A stretch of 28,659 nt of DNA, from positions 1 to 28,659 of the forward strand of contig JALGZR010000080.1 in the NCBI GenBank assembly GCA_025774805.1, read 5' to 3'. The stretch is from a bacterium (GTDB lineage Bacteria > ARS69). The position numbers were made by a program, and so were the translations under genes. The notes beneath the pieces are model-generated. The model did not search any database, was not told where the DNA came from, and saw only the letters and a program-made list of their open reading frames with translations. Position 1 is the first letter of the stretch, and the number at the start of each line of letters is the position of its first letter. Of this stretch, positions 8,721 to 16,976 are shown one piece after another.

Positions 8721-9566
8721 ATGAACAGACGAGGGTTCTTGAAGGTCACCGGGTGTGTCGGCGCCGCGCTGGCCACCGGTCGAGCAGACGCCTCGGAGCC
8801 GCCGGGGAAAGGGACGGAGTTCTTCGGTGTCCTTGTCGATACCACCCGATGCATCGGCTGCCGCTCCTGCGAAAGGGCCTGCTCGATCGAAAACGGCAAC
8901 CCCGTGCCCGACGTCGAGAACGACGATGCCCTCGAGAACGAGCGAGACACCAGCGAGACGCAGTGGACCGTGGTCAATCGTTACGAGACCTCGAGGGGAG
9001 AGGTCTTCGTCAAGAGACAATGCATGCACTGCTGGCAGCCGGCCTGTGCCGCGGCCTGTCTCACCAAAGCCATGTACAAGACCGAGGAAGGCCCGGTGAT
9101 CTGGCGATCCAGCAAATGCATGGGCTGCCGCTTCTGCATGGTGTCCTGTCCGTTCGACGTTCCCAAGTTCGAGTACCACTCTTGGAATCCTCGGATACAG
9201 AAATGTACGATGTGCTGGCATCGGACGCGTGAAGGCGGAAGGACGGCGTGCGTCCAGGCGTGTCCGACCGATGCCCTGATGTTCGGAAGGAAGCGCGATC
9301 TCATGGAGATCGCGCGAGTGCGGATCTACAACCACCCGGACCGGTACACGCACAAGATCTACGGCGAGCACGAGGTCGGCGGCACCGGCTGGCTCTATCT
9401 CTCCGCGGTGCCGTTCGAGGAGATCGGGTTCGACCGCGACGTGGGCACCACCCCGTATCCGGAATACACGCGGGACTTCCTCTACGGAGTACCCCTCGTC
9501 TTGTTTGGCCTGCCGGCCCTGCTTCTCGGCTTGAACGTAATGGCCAAAGAGGGATCCGAGGCGTAG
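8721..9566 (+). CDS. Tat-exported ferredoxin-like subunit with four [4Fe-4S] clusters (HmcB/QrcC/DsrO type)
   Basis: 281 residues starting with a Tat signal (NRRGFLKVTG). Sixteen cysteines are arranged for four [4Fe-4S] clusters: CIGCRSCERAC (C44-C54), CMHCWQPACAAAC (C101-C113), CMGCRFCMVSCP (C133-C143), and C162/C165 with C177/C181. A hydrophobic segment at about 250-272 (YGVPLVLFGLPALLLGL) should anchor the C-terminus, as in HmcB. The ATG at 8721 follows CCGGAGGAG. Subunits of this family pass electrons between a catalytic or cytochrome subunit and an NrfD-type quinone site. The flanking pentahaem cytochrome and NrfD-type genes support that role here, on the periplasmic face. The Tat motif makes the periplasmic location firm. 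Confidence 0.93.
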   Translation: MNRRGFLKVTGCVGAALATGRADASEPPGKGTEFFGVLVDTTRCIGCRSCERACSIENGNPVPDVENDDALENERDTSETQWTVVNRYETSRGEVFVKRQCMHCWQPACAAACLTKAMYKTEEGPVIWRSSKCMGCRFCMVSCPFDVPKFEYHSWNPRIQKCTMCWHRTREGGRTACVQACPTDALMFGRKRDLMEIARVRIYNHPDRYTHKIYGEHEVGGTGWLYLSAVPFEEIGFDRDVGTTPYPEYTRDFLYGVPLVLFGLPALLLGLNVMAKEGSEA

Positions 9567-9581
9567 CCAGGAGTGAACACG

Positions 9582-10841
9582 ATGGATGCGGTCACCCGAG
9601 CTCGACTATGGCCCGAGTTCATCCGTGTCATCCGATTCCTGAGATCCGAGATGAAGCCCAAGGGTCCGCTGGTGACGCCCTTCAACTTGATTTCGATTCC
9701 CGTCATCCTCCTCGGATTGGGAATCCTGGTCGTCCGTTTCACCAAGGGATTGGGTGCGGTGACGAACCTGAACCAGGCCTATCCGTGGGGATTCTGGATC
9801 GGCTTCGACGTGGTCACGGGGGTCGCATTCGCGGGGGGAGCATACATCATCTGCTTTGCGGTCCACGTAATGAAGATGGAGAAATATCATCCCATCGTCC
9901 GCGTCACGGTCCTCAACGGCCTGCTGGCGTACGTGTTCTATGCCGGGGCCCTGGTTCTCGATCTCGGCCGCCCGTGGAACATCATCAATCCGATCATCGG
10001 CAACGACTTCGGATACAGCTCGGTCCTGTTCCTGGTCTCCTGGCACTTCCTGCTCTACATGATTGCCGAGTTCGTGGAATTCTCCCCGGCGATCGCCGAA
10101 TGGCTCCGGTGGAGACGAGTCCGGAGGTTCTTGAACACGTTGACTCTGGGTGCCGTGATCTTCGGTATCACACTCTCGTGCCTTCACCAGTCGGGACTCG
10201 GTGCTCTCTTCCTGATGGCCAAGCCGAAGATCCACCCTCTCTGGTACTCGGAGTTCATCCCCATCTTCTTCCTCGTCTCCAGCATCTACTCGGGGCTGTC
10301 GATGATCATTCTCGAGGGCACCATCAGCCATCGGGTGTTCTCGTCTCAGCTCGACCACGACCGACACAAGGAGTTCGACGAGATCATCTTCGGACTGGCC
10401 AAAGGTGCGGCCATCGGCATGTTCGTCTACTACTTCTTCAAGGCGCTGACCTTCGTCCACGATCACCACTGGAATCTCATGGGGGATTTCTGGGGATTCT
10501 GGTACCTGCTCGAGGTGGTGGGCTTCGTGTTGCTCCCCTGCGCGCTGTTCGCCAACGGGGCCAGAAACCGCCGGATCAAGGTCATTCGACTCGCGGCAGT
10601 ACTGGCGCTGGTGGGGATCCTCCTGAACCGTCTGAACATTTCGCTCATCGCGTTCAACTGGAACTCGCCCGTGAAGTACTGGCCATCCTGGGAAGAGATC
10701 GTCGTGACGCTGATGGTCGTGTTCACGGAGATCTGGGTCTTCCGCTGGATCGTTCTTCGGATGCCGGTGATGCGGGAGGCACACACCCTTCCCACGCGGC
10801 CCGGGAAACCGGCTCGACAGCAAGCGGGATTCCCGGGGTGA
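9582..10841 (+). CDS. NrfD/HmcC-type integral membrane quinone-interacting subunit
   Basis: 419 residues with about ten hydrophobic segments. Features typical of the long NrfD-family (HmcC/HybB/QrcD) subunits are present: YPWGFWIGFDVVTGVAFAGG near the N-terminus, DLGRPW, and SCLHQSGLGALFLM in the middle. The family binds menaquinone without haem and connects it to a periplasmic ferredoxin subunit. I chose ATG 9582 because AGGAG lies 8 bases upstream; GTG 9573 would be too close to that site. The gene begins 15 bases after the ferredoxin gene and is followed 19 bases later by the small HmcD-like gene. The direction of electron flow (quinol oxidation or menaquinone reduction) cannot be read from the sequence. 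Confidence 0.92.
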   Translation: MDAVTRARLWPEFIRVIRFLRSEMKPKGPLVTPFNLISIPVILLGLGILVVRFTKGLGAVTNLNQAYPWGFWIGFDVVTGVAFAGGAYIICFAVHVMKMEKYHPIVRVTVLNGLLAYVFYAGALVLDLGRPWNIINPIIGNDFGYSSVLFLVSWHFLLYMIAEFVEFSPAIAEWLRWRRVRRFLNTLTLGAVIFGITLSCLHQSGLGALFLMAKPKIHPLWYSEFIPIFFLVSSIYSGLSMIILEGTISHRVFSSQLDHDRHKEFDEIIFGLAKGAAIGMFVYYFFKALTFVHDHHWNLMGDFWGFWYLLEVVGFVLLPCALFANGARNRRIKVIRLAAVLALVGILLNRLNISLIAFNWNSPVKYWPSWEEIVVTLMVVFTEIWVFRWIVLRMPVMREAHTLPTRPGKPARQQAGFPG

Positions 10842-10860
10842 CGCGACGGAGGAACGTCTC

Positions 10861-10983
10861 GTGGAAACCTACACCTATGTCAACATCTTCGAGACCAAGG
10901 GGCTGGAGTATCTGCTGCTCATGGCCTTCTTGGTACTCTTCATCTTCTTGGTGCGCTACGTGCGGGAGCCGAAGAGGAAGTAG
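10861..10983 (+). CDS. HmcD-like 40-residue single-pass membrane subunit
   Basis: A small gene of 40 residues with GTG start and GGAGG 7 bases upstream. The product has a polar aromatic N-terminus (ETYTYVNIFETKGLEY), one membrane helix at about 17-34, and a basic tail REPKRK. In Desulfovibrio hmc operons a tiny membrane protein, HmcD, follows HmcC; size, position and layout match. It is the last gene of this plus-strand operon. No HmcE or HmcF homologues follow, since the next genes are convergent. Confidence 0.8.
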   Translation: METYTYVNIFETKGLEYLLLMAFLVLFIFLVRYVREPKRK

Positions 10984-11045
10984 GGGGACGCGGAGGCGGG
11001 ACGCCGCCAGACGTGAGCAGGGAAACGAACGCTCCCTCGGAACAT

Positions 11046-11073
11046 GGCCGGACCGGCGCGGGAGGGTCCGGTC
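11046..11073 (+). terminator. candidate terminator hairpin of the plus-strand operon
   Basis: CCGGACC (11048-11054) pairs with GGTCCGG (11065-11071), extendable by two pairs, around a 10-base loop. TCTTCG follows instead of a clean T-run, so it could also be a 3' stability hairpin. Confidence 0.45.
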
Positions 11074-11118
11074 TTCGCACGTGCGATGATCATCAGTCCC
11101 ACGCATTCGGGGAAAGCA

Positions 11119-11138
11119 GGATCGGGGACCCCCGATCC
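11119..11138 (-). terminator. candidate terminator hairpin of the minus-strand operon
   Basis: GGATCGG and CCGATCC form a near-perfect palindrome centred on a G-rich/C-rich core, about 30-50 bases beyond the stop of the molybdopterin gene. No T-run is visible on the minus strand. Confidence 0.45.
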
Positions 11139-11166
11139 CGGACGTCTGAGCTCCCTGTGCCGAAGC

Positions 11167-13464
11167 TCACATTCCCCGGCGGCGCATGTCCCGACGCCGG
11201 GCCTTCCGGACCGACACCGCCACCAGGAGCCCCGCCGGCGAGCCCTCCGTCCCTATCCGATCGGACGTGGTGAGGAGGTGCGCGAGCCCTTCCGGCTCCT
11301 TTTGGGTCGCGCTGCCTCCCTGCACGTCGGATAGGAAGCCGTAGTGCTCGGGCAGGAAGAGCACTCCCGGGATCACCCGATCGGTCAACCAGAGGCGGGC
11401 GGTCGCCGATCCGCGCTCCGAGGTCACGGTGACCCAGTCGCCGTCGGTCAGCCCGAGCCCGCTCCCGTCGTCCGGGTGCATCTCGAGCTGCGCGGTCGGG
11501 GCCTCGTAGTGGAGCTCGGCCGTCCGCCCGGTCCGCACGCGGGACCGGAAGTGCTCCCGGAGCGGCCCGACGGTCGCACCGAGGCCGGAGGGAACCGGCG
11601 GCGATCTCCAGACCGGGTCGGCGGCGCCGTCCGCGGTCATCCGGACCGCCCCCGGCTCGTCTTCGGAGGCGCAGGGCCAGGGGACGTCGAGCTCCTGGCG
11701 GAGACGGGAGAAGGAGATCCCACCCGCCTCGAAGGGGGTCCCTCGGGAGATCGCGCGCCAGCGATCCCATTCGGGCGCGGAGGATGGGAAGAGCCGCTCG
11801 AACGTGCCCGGAGCCACGATGGCTCGGGCGATCTCGGTGAGCGTCCGCTCGGCGTCGCGCGCCTCTCCCGGCGGCTCGGTGGCCCGCTCCAGAAGCTGAC
11901 AGCGCCGGTCGAGCGTCATCATCGTCCCGGACGATTCCCCGGACACGAGACCCAGGGGCAGAACGACGTCGGCCAGGAGGGTCGTCTCGGACGGAACGTG
12001 CGTCGACGTGACCGCGGTGAAGGCGCTCCGCAGCGCATCCCGCCAGGCCCCCGAATCCGGCATCTCCGCGGCGGCGTTGGTCCGGTGGACGAGGAGCGCA
12101 CCGAGGCGACCCTCCCGAACCGCGGCCGGCCACTCGAGGAACGTGAGCCCGGGGCGGGCGGGCAGCGCGTCGGAGGTGACGCCCCACTCCCGCGCCGTCT
12201 TCTCGCGATCGCCCGGATCGTCGAGGCGGCCTCCCGCGGGCAGCCACCCCGGTCGGATTCCGAACGCCACGACCCCGGTCGCGTTCGCCCCGCGGGGCAG
12301 GAAGAGCGGGCCTTTCCCCGGACTCCCCCACCGTTCCGTCTCCCGGTGCAGCCGGGCCACGGCGTGCGCGAGCGCCGCCCCGGTCGGCGAGCCGAGCGCC
12401 GTCGGTCCGACGATCGTCACGGGCTTGCGCGCTTGATTCCACGCGTCGCGAAGAGCGGCGATCGGGGCGGCGTCGATTCCCGTCGCCCGACGACCCGCCA
12501 GAGCGTTCACGGCCGCCAGCTCCCGCCCCGGTCGCGGTCGGAGGTGGAGGTCCGCGATTCCGGCCGCGAGCGTCTTCCGGAAGTCGACGAGCAAGACGCG
12601 GCACGTCCCCGCCCGGCGGCCGTCGAGCACGCGGTAGAAGAGATTCGGATGGCTCTCCGCGAGGTCTCCCCCGATGAGAACGCAGAGATCCGCGGCGTCG
12701 ACGTCCTCCACCGTGCCGGGGTTGGCCGCGACGCCGAAGACGTCCGCGCAGGCGTCGTAGGCGTGCAGAGCGTCGAGACGGGCGGGCGTGTCGAGATGAT
12801 CGGTTCCCATCCCGGCCCGGACCAGACGGGCCAGAACGGAGTAGGTCTCGCACGTCTCGCCGTCGGAGGCCAGCACGGCGACGCCCCCGGCCCCGATGCT
12901 CTCGCGCACTCTCCGGAACCTCTCCGCCACGGTCGCGAGCGCCTCGTCCCACGACACCGGCTCGAGACCTTCGAGAGTTCCCTTCGTCTGGGGGTCGCGC
13001 CGAACGAGCGGTTGAAGCGCGCGATCTTCGCCGGCGGCCGCCGTTCCGGTGAGCGCCCGCGCGCGGGGGCACAGACGGCCGAAGCCGGTCCTCGACCGGG
13101 GGATTCCCTTGACCGCGACGAGCTTCCCCTCCCGGGCGCCGAGAAAGACCGGCTCCCCGAGCCCGCAGAGGTCGCAGACCGAGCGCGACCAGCGATCGAC
13201 GTCGCCCGCGAGGGGCGAGCCGCCCCCGGCCACCTCCTCCGGCGCGCCGCCCCCGGCCGCCTCCTGCGCCGCGGCCTCCCCGCCGAGGAGGCCACGGCGG
13301 AGGTCGGGAAGCGTCGCCCCCACCGCGAGCGTCACCGCGCAGCGGCCGCACTGACCGAGGAAGCGCCGGCGACTGATCACGGGTTCGCGGCCGAAACCGG
13401 CCGCCGGCCCGCCGCCGGCCACGATGCCCTCTTGGGGGAGGGAGAGGGGACGGCGACCGCTCAT
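11167..13464 (-). CDS. Tat-exported molybdopterin-oxidoreductase-like protein with altered cluster and metal ligands
   Basis: 765 residues. A Tat signal (ISRRRFLGQCG, about 30-40) is followed by a low-complexity linker and then a domain of the NapA/FdhG-like molybdopterin superfamily, ending in a MopB C-terminal beta-barrel region (AQLEMHPDDGSGLGLTDGD, VIPGVLFLPEHYG). The N-terminal cluster motif is incomplete: CDLCGLGE (C97, C100) has E104 where the third Cys is expected, and the fourth is C132 (GRLCPRA). The segment matching the active-site ARLC motif of NapA-type enzymes reads ARLDAL, so D231 replaces the Mo-ligating Cys. The ATG overlaps the upstream stop (ATGA) and has GGGAGG upstream. 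As the last gene of the cytochrome b6-type operon, it may be a periplasmic oxidoreductase or a non-catalytic structural subunit. Substrate unknown. Confidence 0.82.
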   Translation of the reverse strand: MSGRRPLSLPQEGIVAGGGPAAGFGREPVISRRRFLGQCGRCAVTLAVGATLPDLRRGLLGGEAAAQEAAGGGAPEEVAGGGSPLAGDVDRWSRSVCDLCGLGEPVFLGAREGKLVAVKGIPRSRTGFGRLCPRARALTGTAAAGEDRALQPLVRRDPQTKGTLEGLEPVSWDEALATVAERFRRVRESIGAGGVAVLASDGETCETYSVLARLVRAGMGTDHLDTPARLDALHAYDACADVFGVAANPGTVEDVDAADLCVLIGGDLAESHPNLFYRVLDGRRAGTCRVLLVDFRKTLAAGIADLHLRPRPGRELAAVNALAGRRATGIDAAPIAALRDAWNQARKPVTIVGPTALGSPTGAALAHAVARLHRETERWGSPGKGPLFLPRGANATGVVAFGIRPGWLPAGGRLDDPGDREKTAREWGVTSDALPARPGLTFLEWPAAVREGRLGALLVHRTNAAAEMPDSGAWRDALRSAFTAVTSTHVPSETTLLADVVLPLGLVSGESSGTMMTLDRRCQLLERATEPPGEARDAERTLTEIARAIVAPGTFERLFPSSAPEWDRWRAISRGTPFEAGGISFSRLRQELDVPWPCASEDEPGAVRMTADGAADPVWRSPPVPSGLGATVGPLREHFRSRVRTGRTAELHYEAPTAQLEMHPDDGSGLGLTDGDWVTVTSERGSATARLWLTDRVIPGVLFLPEHYGFLSDVQGGSATQKEPEGLAHLLTTSDRIGTEGSPAGLLVAVSVRKARRRDMRRRGM

Positions 13465-14477
13465 GACCCACCTCCCGGAGACGACGCGGCCCCGGCGTCC
13501 GGCCCGGCGTCCGGCGCGGGACGGCGGCGGATCTCGCCCGCCATCCCGATCGGGGTCCACCGCCGGATCAGGGGATCGGAGTTCTCGAGCCGGTAGCGCG
13601 CGTTGCGCTCACTGTGACACTGAACGCAGAGCGGAACGAGGAACTCGATCGTCTCGTCGGTGAGTCGTCGCGGATCCTTGGGATGGCGCCCAACCGTGAT
13701 CGCGGAATCGTGAAGCGTGACCCGATCCCTCCGGTAGTCCCCCGTCTCCCTCAGAATCGGGGACTCGGGCATGTGGCAGAAGACGCAGTCGGGCGCCCGG
13801 ATGTCTCCGTCCGGGCCGACGGGATGTTCGGCGAGAACCGTGCCCATCCTCGAGGCGGGGAATCCCTGCACGTGCTCGGAGTCGAGATGGCAGCCGGTGC
13901 AGAGCGCCACCGAGCCGATGAGTCCGCGATCGGTCGCGTGCGCCTCGTGACAGGAGATGCAGCGCATCCCCGGAGCCCGCTCGGGTCCGTGCCCGGAGGC
14001 GAGGAACTCCTCGACCTGCGGAGCGTGACAGACGATGCACCGGTCGACCCCGGGCTTCGTGATGAATCCCTCCTCGTGCGTTCCGTGACAGCTTCCGCAG
14101 AGGACCCCGGCCTTCGCGTGGGCGCTCTCGAGCCAGTCCGTGACGGCGAAGGACGTCTGGCTGACCGAGTGACAGCGCAGGCAGAGGGATCGGTACGCGG
14201 GCCCCTCCGGCTCCGCCCACGCGTCGCCCACCGGAATCGCTCGGGTGAGCTGCCCGGGCGGAACCTCCATGTCTTCGAATTCCTGCGAGAGCCCGGGGGT
14301 GTCGGGCCCGGTCACTGCTGTCGCCGGGTCGGCGGCACCGGAGGAGCCGGGGGGAGGCAGGGGGGGATCGTCGCCGCCGCAACCGAGACCACCGAGGACG
14401 AGGAGTCCGAGCCCGGGGATCAGCCGGCACCGGGCCGCTCCGCGAACCCACTCCGTCCATCGCTCGAGGCCACCCAT
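13461..14477 (-). CDS. heptahaem cytochrome c, exported
   Basis: 338 residues. The N-terminal hydrophobic stretch LIPGLGLLVLGGLGC looks like an export signal, possibly with a lipobox ending at C33, followed by a Pro/Gly-rich linker. Seven CXXCH motifs follow: CLRCH (C99), CGSCH (C127), CIVCH (C147), CISCH (C173), CTGCH (C193), CVFCH (C231) and CVQCH (C284). Additional His residues such as SAHAKAG, SGHGPE and CHEAHA suit bis-His coordination, and the spacing recalls the HAO/c554/NrfB-like multihaem superfamily. I prefer ATG 14477, which has AGAGG 6 bases upstream; ATG 14483 is possible. It lies 34 bases after the hexahaem cytochrome gene and overlaps the molybdopterin gene. Within the operon it probably relays electrons between the Rieske/cytochrome b core and the Mo-like subunit. 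Confidence 0.88.
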   Translation of the reverse strand: MGGLERWTEWVRGAARCRLIPGLGLLVLGGLGCGGDDPPLPPPGSSGAADPATAVTGPDTPGLSQEFEDMEVPPGQLTRAIPVGDAWAEPEGPAYRSLCLRCHSVSQTSFAVTDWLESAHAKAGVLCGSCHGTHEEGFITKPGVDRCIVCHAPQVEEFLASGHGPERAPGMRCISCHEAHATDRGLIGSVALCTGCHLDSEHVQGFPASRMGTVLAEHPVGPDGDIRAPDCVFCHMPESPILRETGDYRRDRVTLHDSAITVGRHPKDPRRLTDETIEFLVPLCVQCHSERNARYRLENSDPLIRRWTPIGMAGEIRRRPAPDAGPDAGAASSPGGGS

Positions 14478-14511
14478 GCGCATCCTCTCGACCGGCGGCC
14501 CGGCCACCGGC

Positions 14512-16161
14512 TCAACCACCGGGCGCGTCCGTGGGGGCGCGCTCCAGGACGCTCGGGCCGCCGTCACGGTGGCGTCGGGGATGGTGACACTTCACGCAGA
14601 CGTTGATGTCGCCCGCCTCGCCGGGAACGTTTCGCCGGCTCACCGCCTCGCGGGCCAGTCGGGAGGAGTGAGCGAGCAGAGCATTACCGCGCGCCTCGTC
14701 GCCTTTTCCGAGGAGCTCCTCGCCGACGAGCATCATCTCATTGTAGCGCTCGCCGGGACCGTGACAACCCTCGCACGTGACACCCGGCTCCGCGTACGTG
14801 CCGGCTGTCGAATCGTAACCGGTCGAGTGACAGGGAAGACAGGGCGTGGGATCGACTTCGTCCGCGAGACGCTCGATGCTGCGGAACTTGGTGGCGAGCC
14901 AGCGCCGGCTGTGCTCGCGGTGCTGGACCTCGTGACAGCCGAGGCACTTTCCGGAGCCGACGTAGCGGAGCGGACGCCCGCGCACCGAGAAGATCCACGG
15001 ATCGATGCCGGCCATCAGGAGCGCGCTCTCGTCCGGCTCGTCCCCCTCGCGATCTCCCGGCTCGAAGTAGGCCTCGGCCGTGAGCCACCACTCCGCCCAC
15101 GCGGCCGCCGCGGCCGAGTCCTCGTCCGCGACCTCCCGCTCTCCGGACCGTTCCAGCGCGGGATCGATTCCGGTGATGCGACGGAGCTCGTCCCGGGCCA
15201 CCTCCCGCACGGCAGGATCCGGGCTCGACAGCTCCTCGATCCGGGCGCGGAACGAGCGCGGCCCCGCTCCGAACCCGGCGGCGGTGAGCAGCCCCCGGTG
15301 CGCGTCCATCACCGACAGGGCGCGACCGCTTCCCCGGTGACAGACGGTGCACGGCACGTCGCGGAACACCTCCATCGCCGGCAGGGGGGGATGAACGCCG
15401 GGCGGATCGTCGAGCGTGCCGTGGCACGTCGGGCAACGCGCCACCTCGCTCCGGCCGGGGGAGACGATCTCCCGTATCCGGATCCGCCGGTTCCGCAGTC
15501 GGGCGAGCGCGGACTCCCGCGTCGCCACCGGCTCGAGAAGACGCGACCGCACCGTCTCCAGGCTGTCGCGAACGCTCGTGAGCTCCAACGCCTCCAGTCG
15601 AAGCATCCTCGCCTCGCCCTGCTTCTCCTCCAGGAGCGCGCGCCACTCCCGAACCGGACCCTCGATCGCGACCAGCCGGTCACCGAGGGAGTCGCGAATC
15701 GCCCAGAGCCGCCCGAGGCGCAACGTGTCGGGCGGCCAGCTCCCGCTCTCGGCGGCGTAGGCGGCGCGGACCCGGTCCAGCGCGTCGGTCACCTCGCGGT
15801 GGAGCCGCGTCGTCTCGGGCTCGCGCAGCCGGCGATCGGCGAGGCGGAGCTCTCCACGGATCTCATCGACCTCTTCCTCGATCTCCTGGAGACGGGTTTG
15901 CACCGCCGAGAGACGAGCGGTCGACGCGGTGGTGTCGGCGCGGAACTCGCGGAGCCGCACGTCGATCCGCTCCAGCTCGGCGCGGAGCTCCGGCCGCTCG
16001 AGTTCCGATCGGGCCTGCGCGAGCTCTCTCTCGAGCCGGTCGGTCTCGCGGCGAACGAGCTCCTCCTGATACCGGCGCCACTTCGGAAACGCGTCGTCCC
16101 AGAGCGTCCAGACCGTGACCGCGAGAAGGGCGAGAACGAGAAGCGCGAACGCGGAACGCAC
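14512..16161 (-). CDS. membrane-anchored coiled-coil hexahaem cytochrome c
   Basis: 549 residues. An N-terminal membrane helix (3-20) is followed by about 200 residues of almost pure coiled coil (about 30-232, rich in E, R, L and A heptads). The haem part then begins: CPTCH (C243) and CTVCH (C271); after a helical spacer come CLGCH (C406), CLPCH (C441), CEGCH (C463) and CVKCH (C522). The last four, with CLGCHEVQHREHSRRW, resemble cytochrome c554-type tetrahaem domains. The spacer contains a HEAT-like helix pair (DPAVREVARDELRRITG). The start is GTG with GAGG 7 bases upstream, 9 bases after the subunit IV gene, so stoichiometric production with the b-type core is likely. It probably replaces cytochrome f/c1 as acceptor for the Rieske protein, with the coiled coil acting as stalk or oligomerisation unit. 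Confidence 0.88.
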   Translation of the reverse strand: MRSAFALLVLALLAVTVWTLWDDAFPKWRRYQEELVRRETDRLERELAQARSELERPELRAELERIDVRLREFRADTTASTARLSAVQTRLQEIEEEVDEIRGELRLADRRLREPETTRLHREVTDALDRVRAAYAAESGSWPPDTLRLGRLWAIRDSLGDRLVAIEGPVREWRALLEEKQGEARMLRLEALELTSVRDSLETVRSRLLEPVATRESALARLRNRRIRIREIVSPGRSEVARCPTCHGTLDDPPGVHPPLPAMEVFRDVPCTVCHRGSGRALSVMDAHRGLLTAAGFGAGPRSFRARIEELSSPDPAVREVARDELRRITGIDPALERSGEREVADEDSAAAAAWAEWWLTAEAYFEPGDREGDEPDESALLMAGIDPWIFSVRGRPLRYVGSGKCLGCHEVQHREHSRRWLATKFRSIERLADEVDPTPCLPCHSTGYDSTAGTYAEPGVTCEGCHGPGERYNEMMLVGEELLGKGDEARGNALLAHSSRLAREAVSRRNVPGEAGDINVCVKCHHPRRHRDGGPSVLERAPTDAPGG

Positions 16162-16170
16162 GATCCGACC

Positions 16171-16959
16171 TCAGAGATTGAATCCGACGCGGGGGAAGCT
16201 CACCAGATACTGGAGATCGAAGGCGAGCCGCAGCGCGATCTTGATCCCGGTGCCGATCATGGCGAGCAGCAGGAGCGCGAACGTCCACCGCCGCACGGGA
16301 GTGAAGCCTTTCCAGGTCCGCACGCGCCGAACGATGAGCATTCCACCCCCGACGAAGAATGCGAGCACCAGGGGCACACCCACCCAGTTCGGCAGCGCGC
16401 GCGACGCACCTGATAGCTCGGCATGCACCCCGGTCGCCCCCGGCCACACCCACGCCCATCCCGGACCCCGGAACCAGAGACCGATCGCGATGAGCAGGAA
16501 CCAGCCGACGAGACCGACGAGGAAGATGGCCATGGCCATGGGCCGCCGCCGGAACGCGTAGAGCCCCATTCCCGTCCGGGTCGGGTCGATGTAGGGGACC
16601 GCGCAGAGACCGAAGATGATGACCAGCGGAATGCCCACTCCCGCCACCCACGGATCGAAGTAGACGAGAAGCTCCTGGAGTCCCACGAAGTACCAGGGGG
16701 CCTTGGCCGGATTCGGCGTCCGGGTGGGATCGGCGGGATCCTCGAGCGGCGCATCGAAGACCAGCGAGATGACCATGAGTCCGATGACGAGGACGAGCGT
16801 CGCCAGCGTCTCGCGAAACAGGAGATTCGGCCAGACCGGCACGAGGTCGGTCCGATCGGGGGGGGCGGGGCTGGCCCCGGGCGGATGCACGTCGCCGAGC
16901 ACGCGTCCCCCGGCCGGGTCCCGGGCTCCTTCCCTTCGAGGGGGCGGTCCGCTCGTCAC
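16171..16959 (-). CDS. cytochrome b C-terminal / subunit IV-like protein (extended)
   Basis: 262 residues. The first 40 residues are polar. The motif NPAKAPWYFVGLQELL (83-98) marks the subunit IV/cytochrome b C-terminal domain at the quinol-oxidation site. The usual PEWY is APWY (A87-Y90), so the conserved Glu is missing. About five membrane segments follow (52-68, 106-124, 142-162, 190-210, 226-245), two more than plant PetD, so the C-terminus is extended. GTG 16959 is preceded by GGGAGG with a 5-base gap, 17 bases after the cytochrome b6 gene. The split b6/IV arrangement is that of b6f-type complexes. A longer open frame upstream overlaps cytochrome b6 out of frame and is not part of this gene. 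Confidence 0.9.
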   Translation of the reverse strand: MTSGPPPRREGARDPAGGRVLGDVHPPGASPAPPDRTDLVPVWPNLLFRETLATLVLVIGLMVISLVFDAPLEDPADPTRTPNPAKAPWYFVGLQELLVYFDPWVAGVGIPLVIIFGLCAVPYIDPTRTGMGLYAFRRRPMAMAIFLVGLVGWFLLIAIGLWFRGPGWAWVWPGATGVHAELSGASRALPNWVGVPLVLAFFVGGGMLIVRRVRTWKGFTPVRRWTFALLLLAMIGTGIKIALRLAFDLQYLVSFPRVGFNL

Positions 16960-16976
16960 GATTCCCTCCCGTCGCC

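Larger units (their letters stand above)
10984..11166. other. convergent intergenic region
   Basis: About 180 bases between the convergent 3' ends of the two large operons. It has two strong hairpins, annotated separately, and no credible gene. Confidence 0.6.

Noticed and set aside
11344-13596. 750-codon plus-strand ORF opposite the molybdopterin-like gene
   Set aside because: Arg/Gly/Pro-rich shadow; the minus strand has a Tat signal and a full MopB-like domain order.
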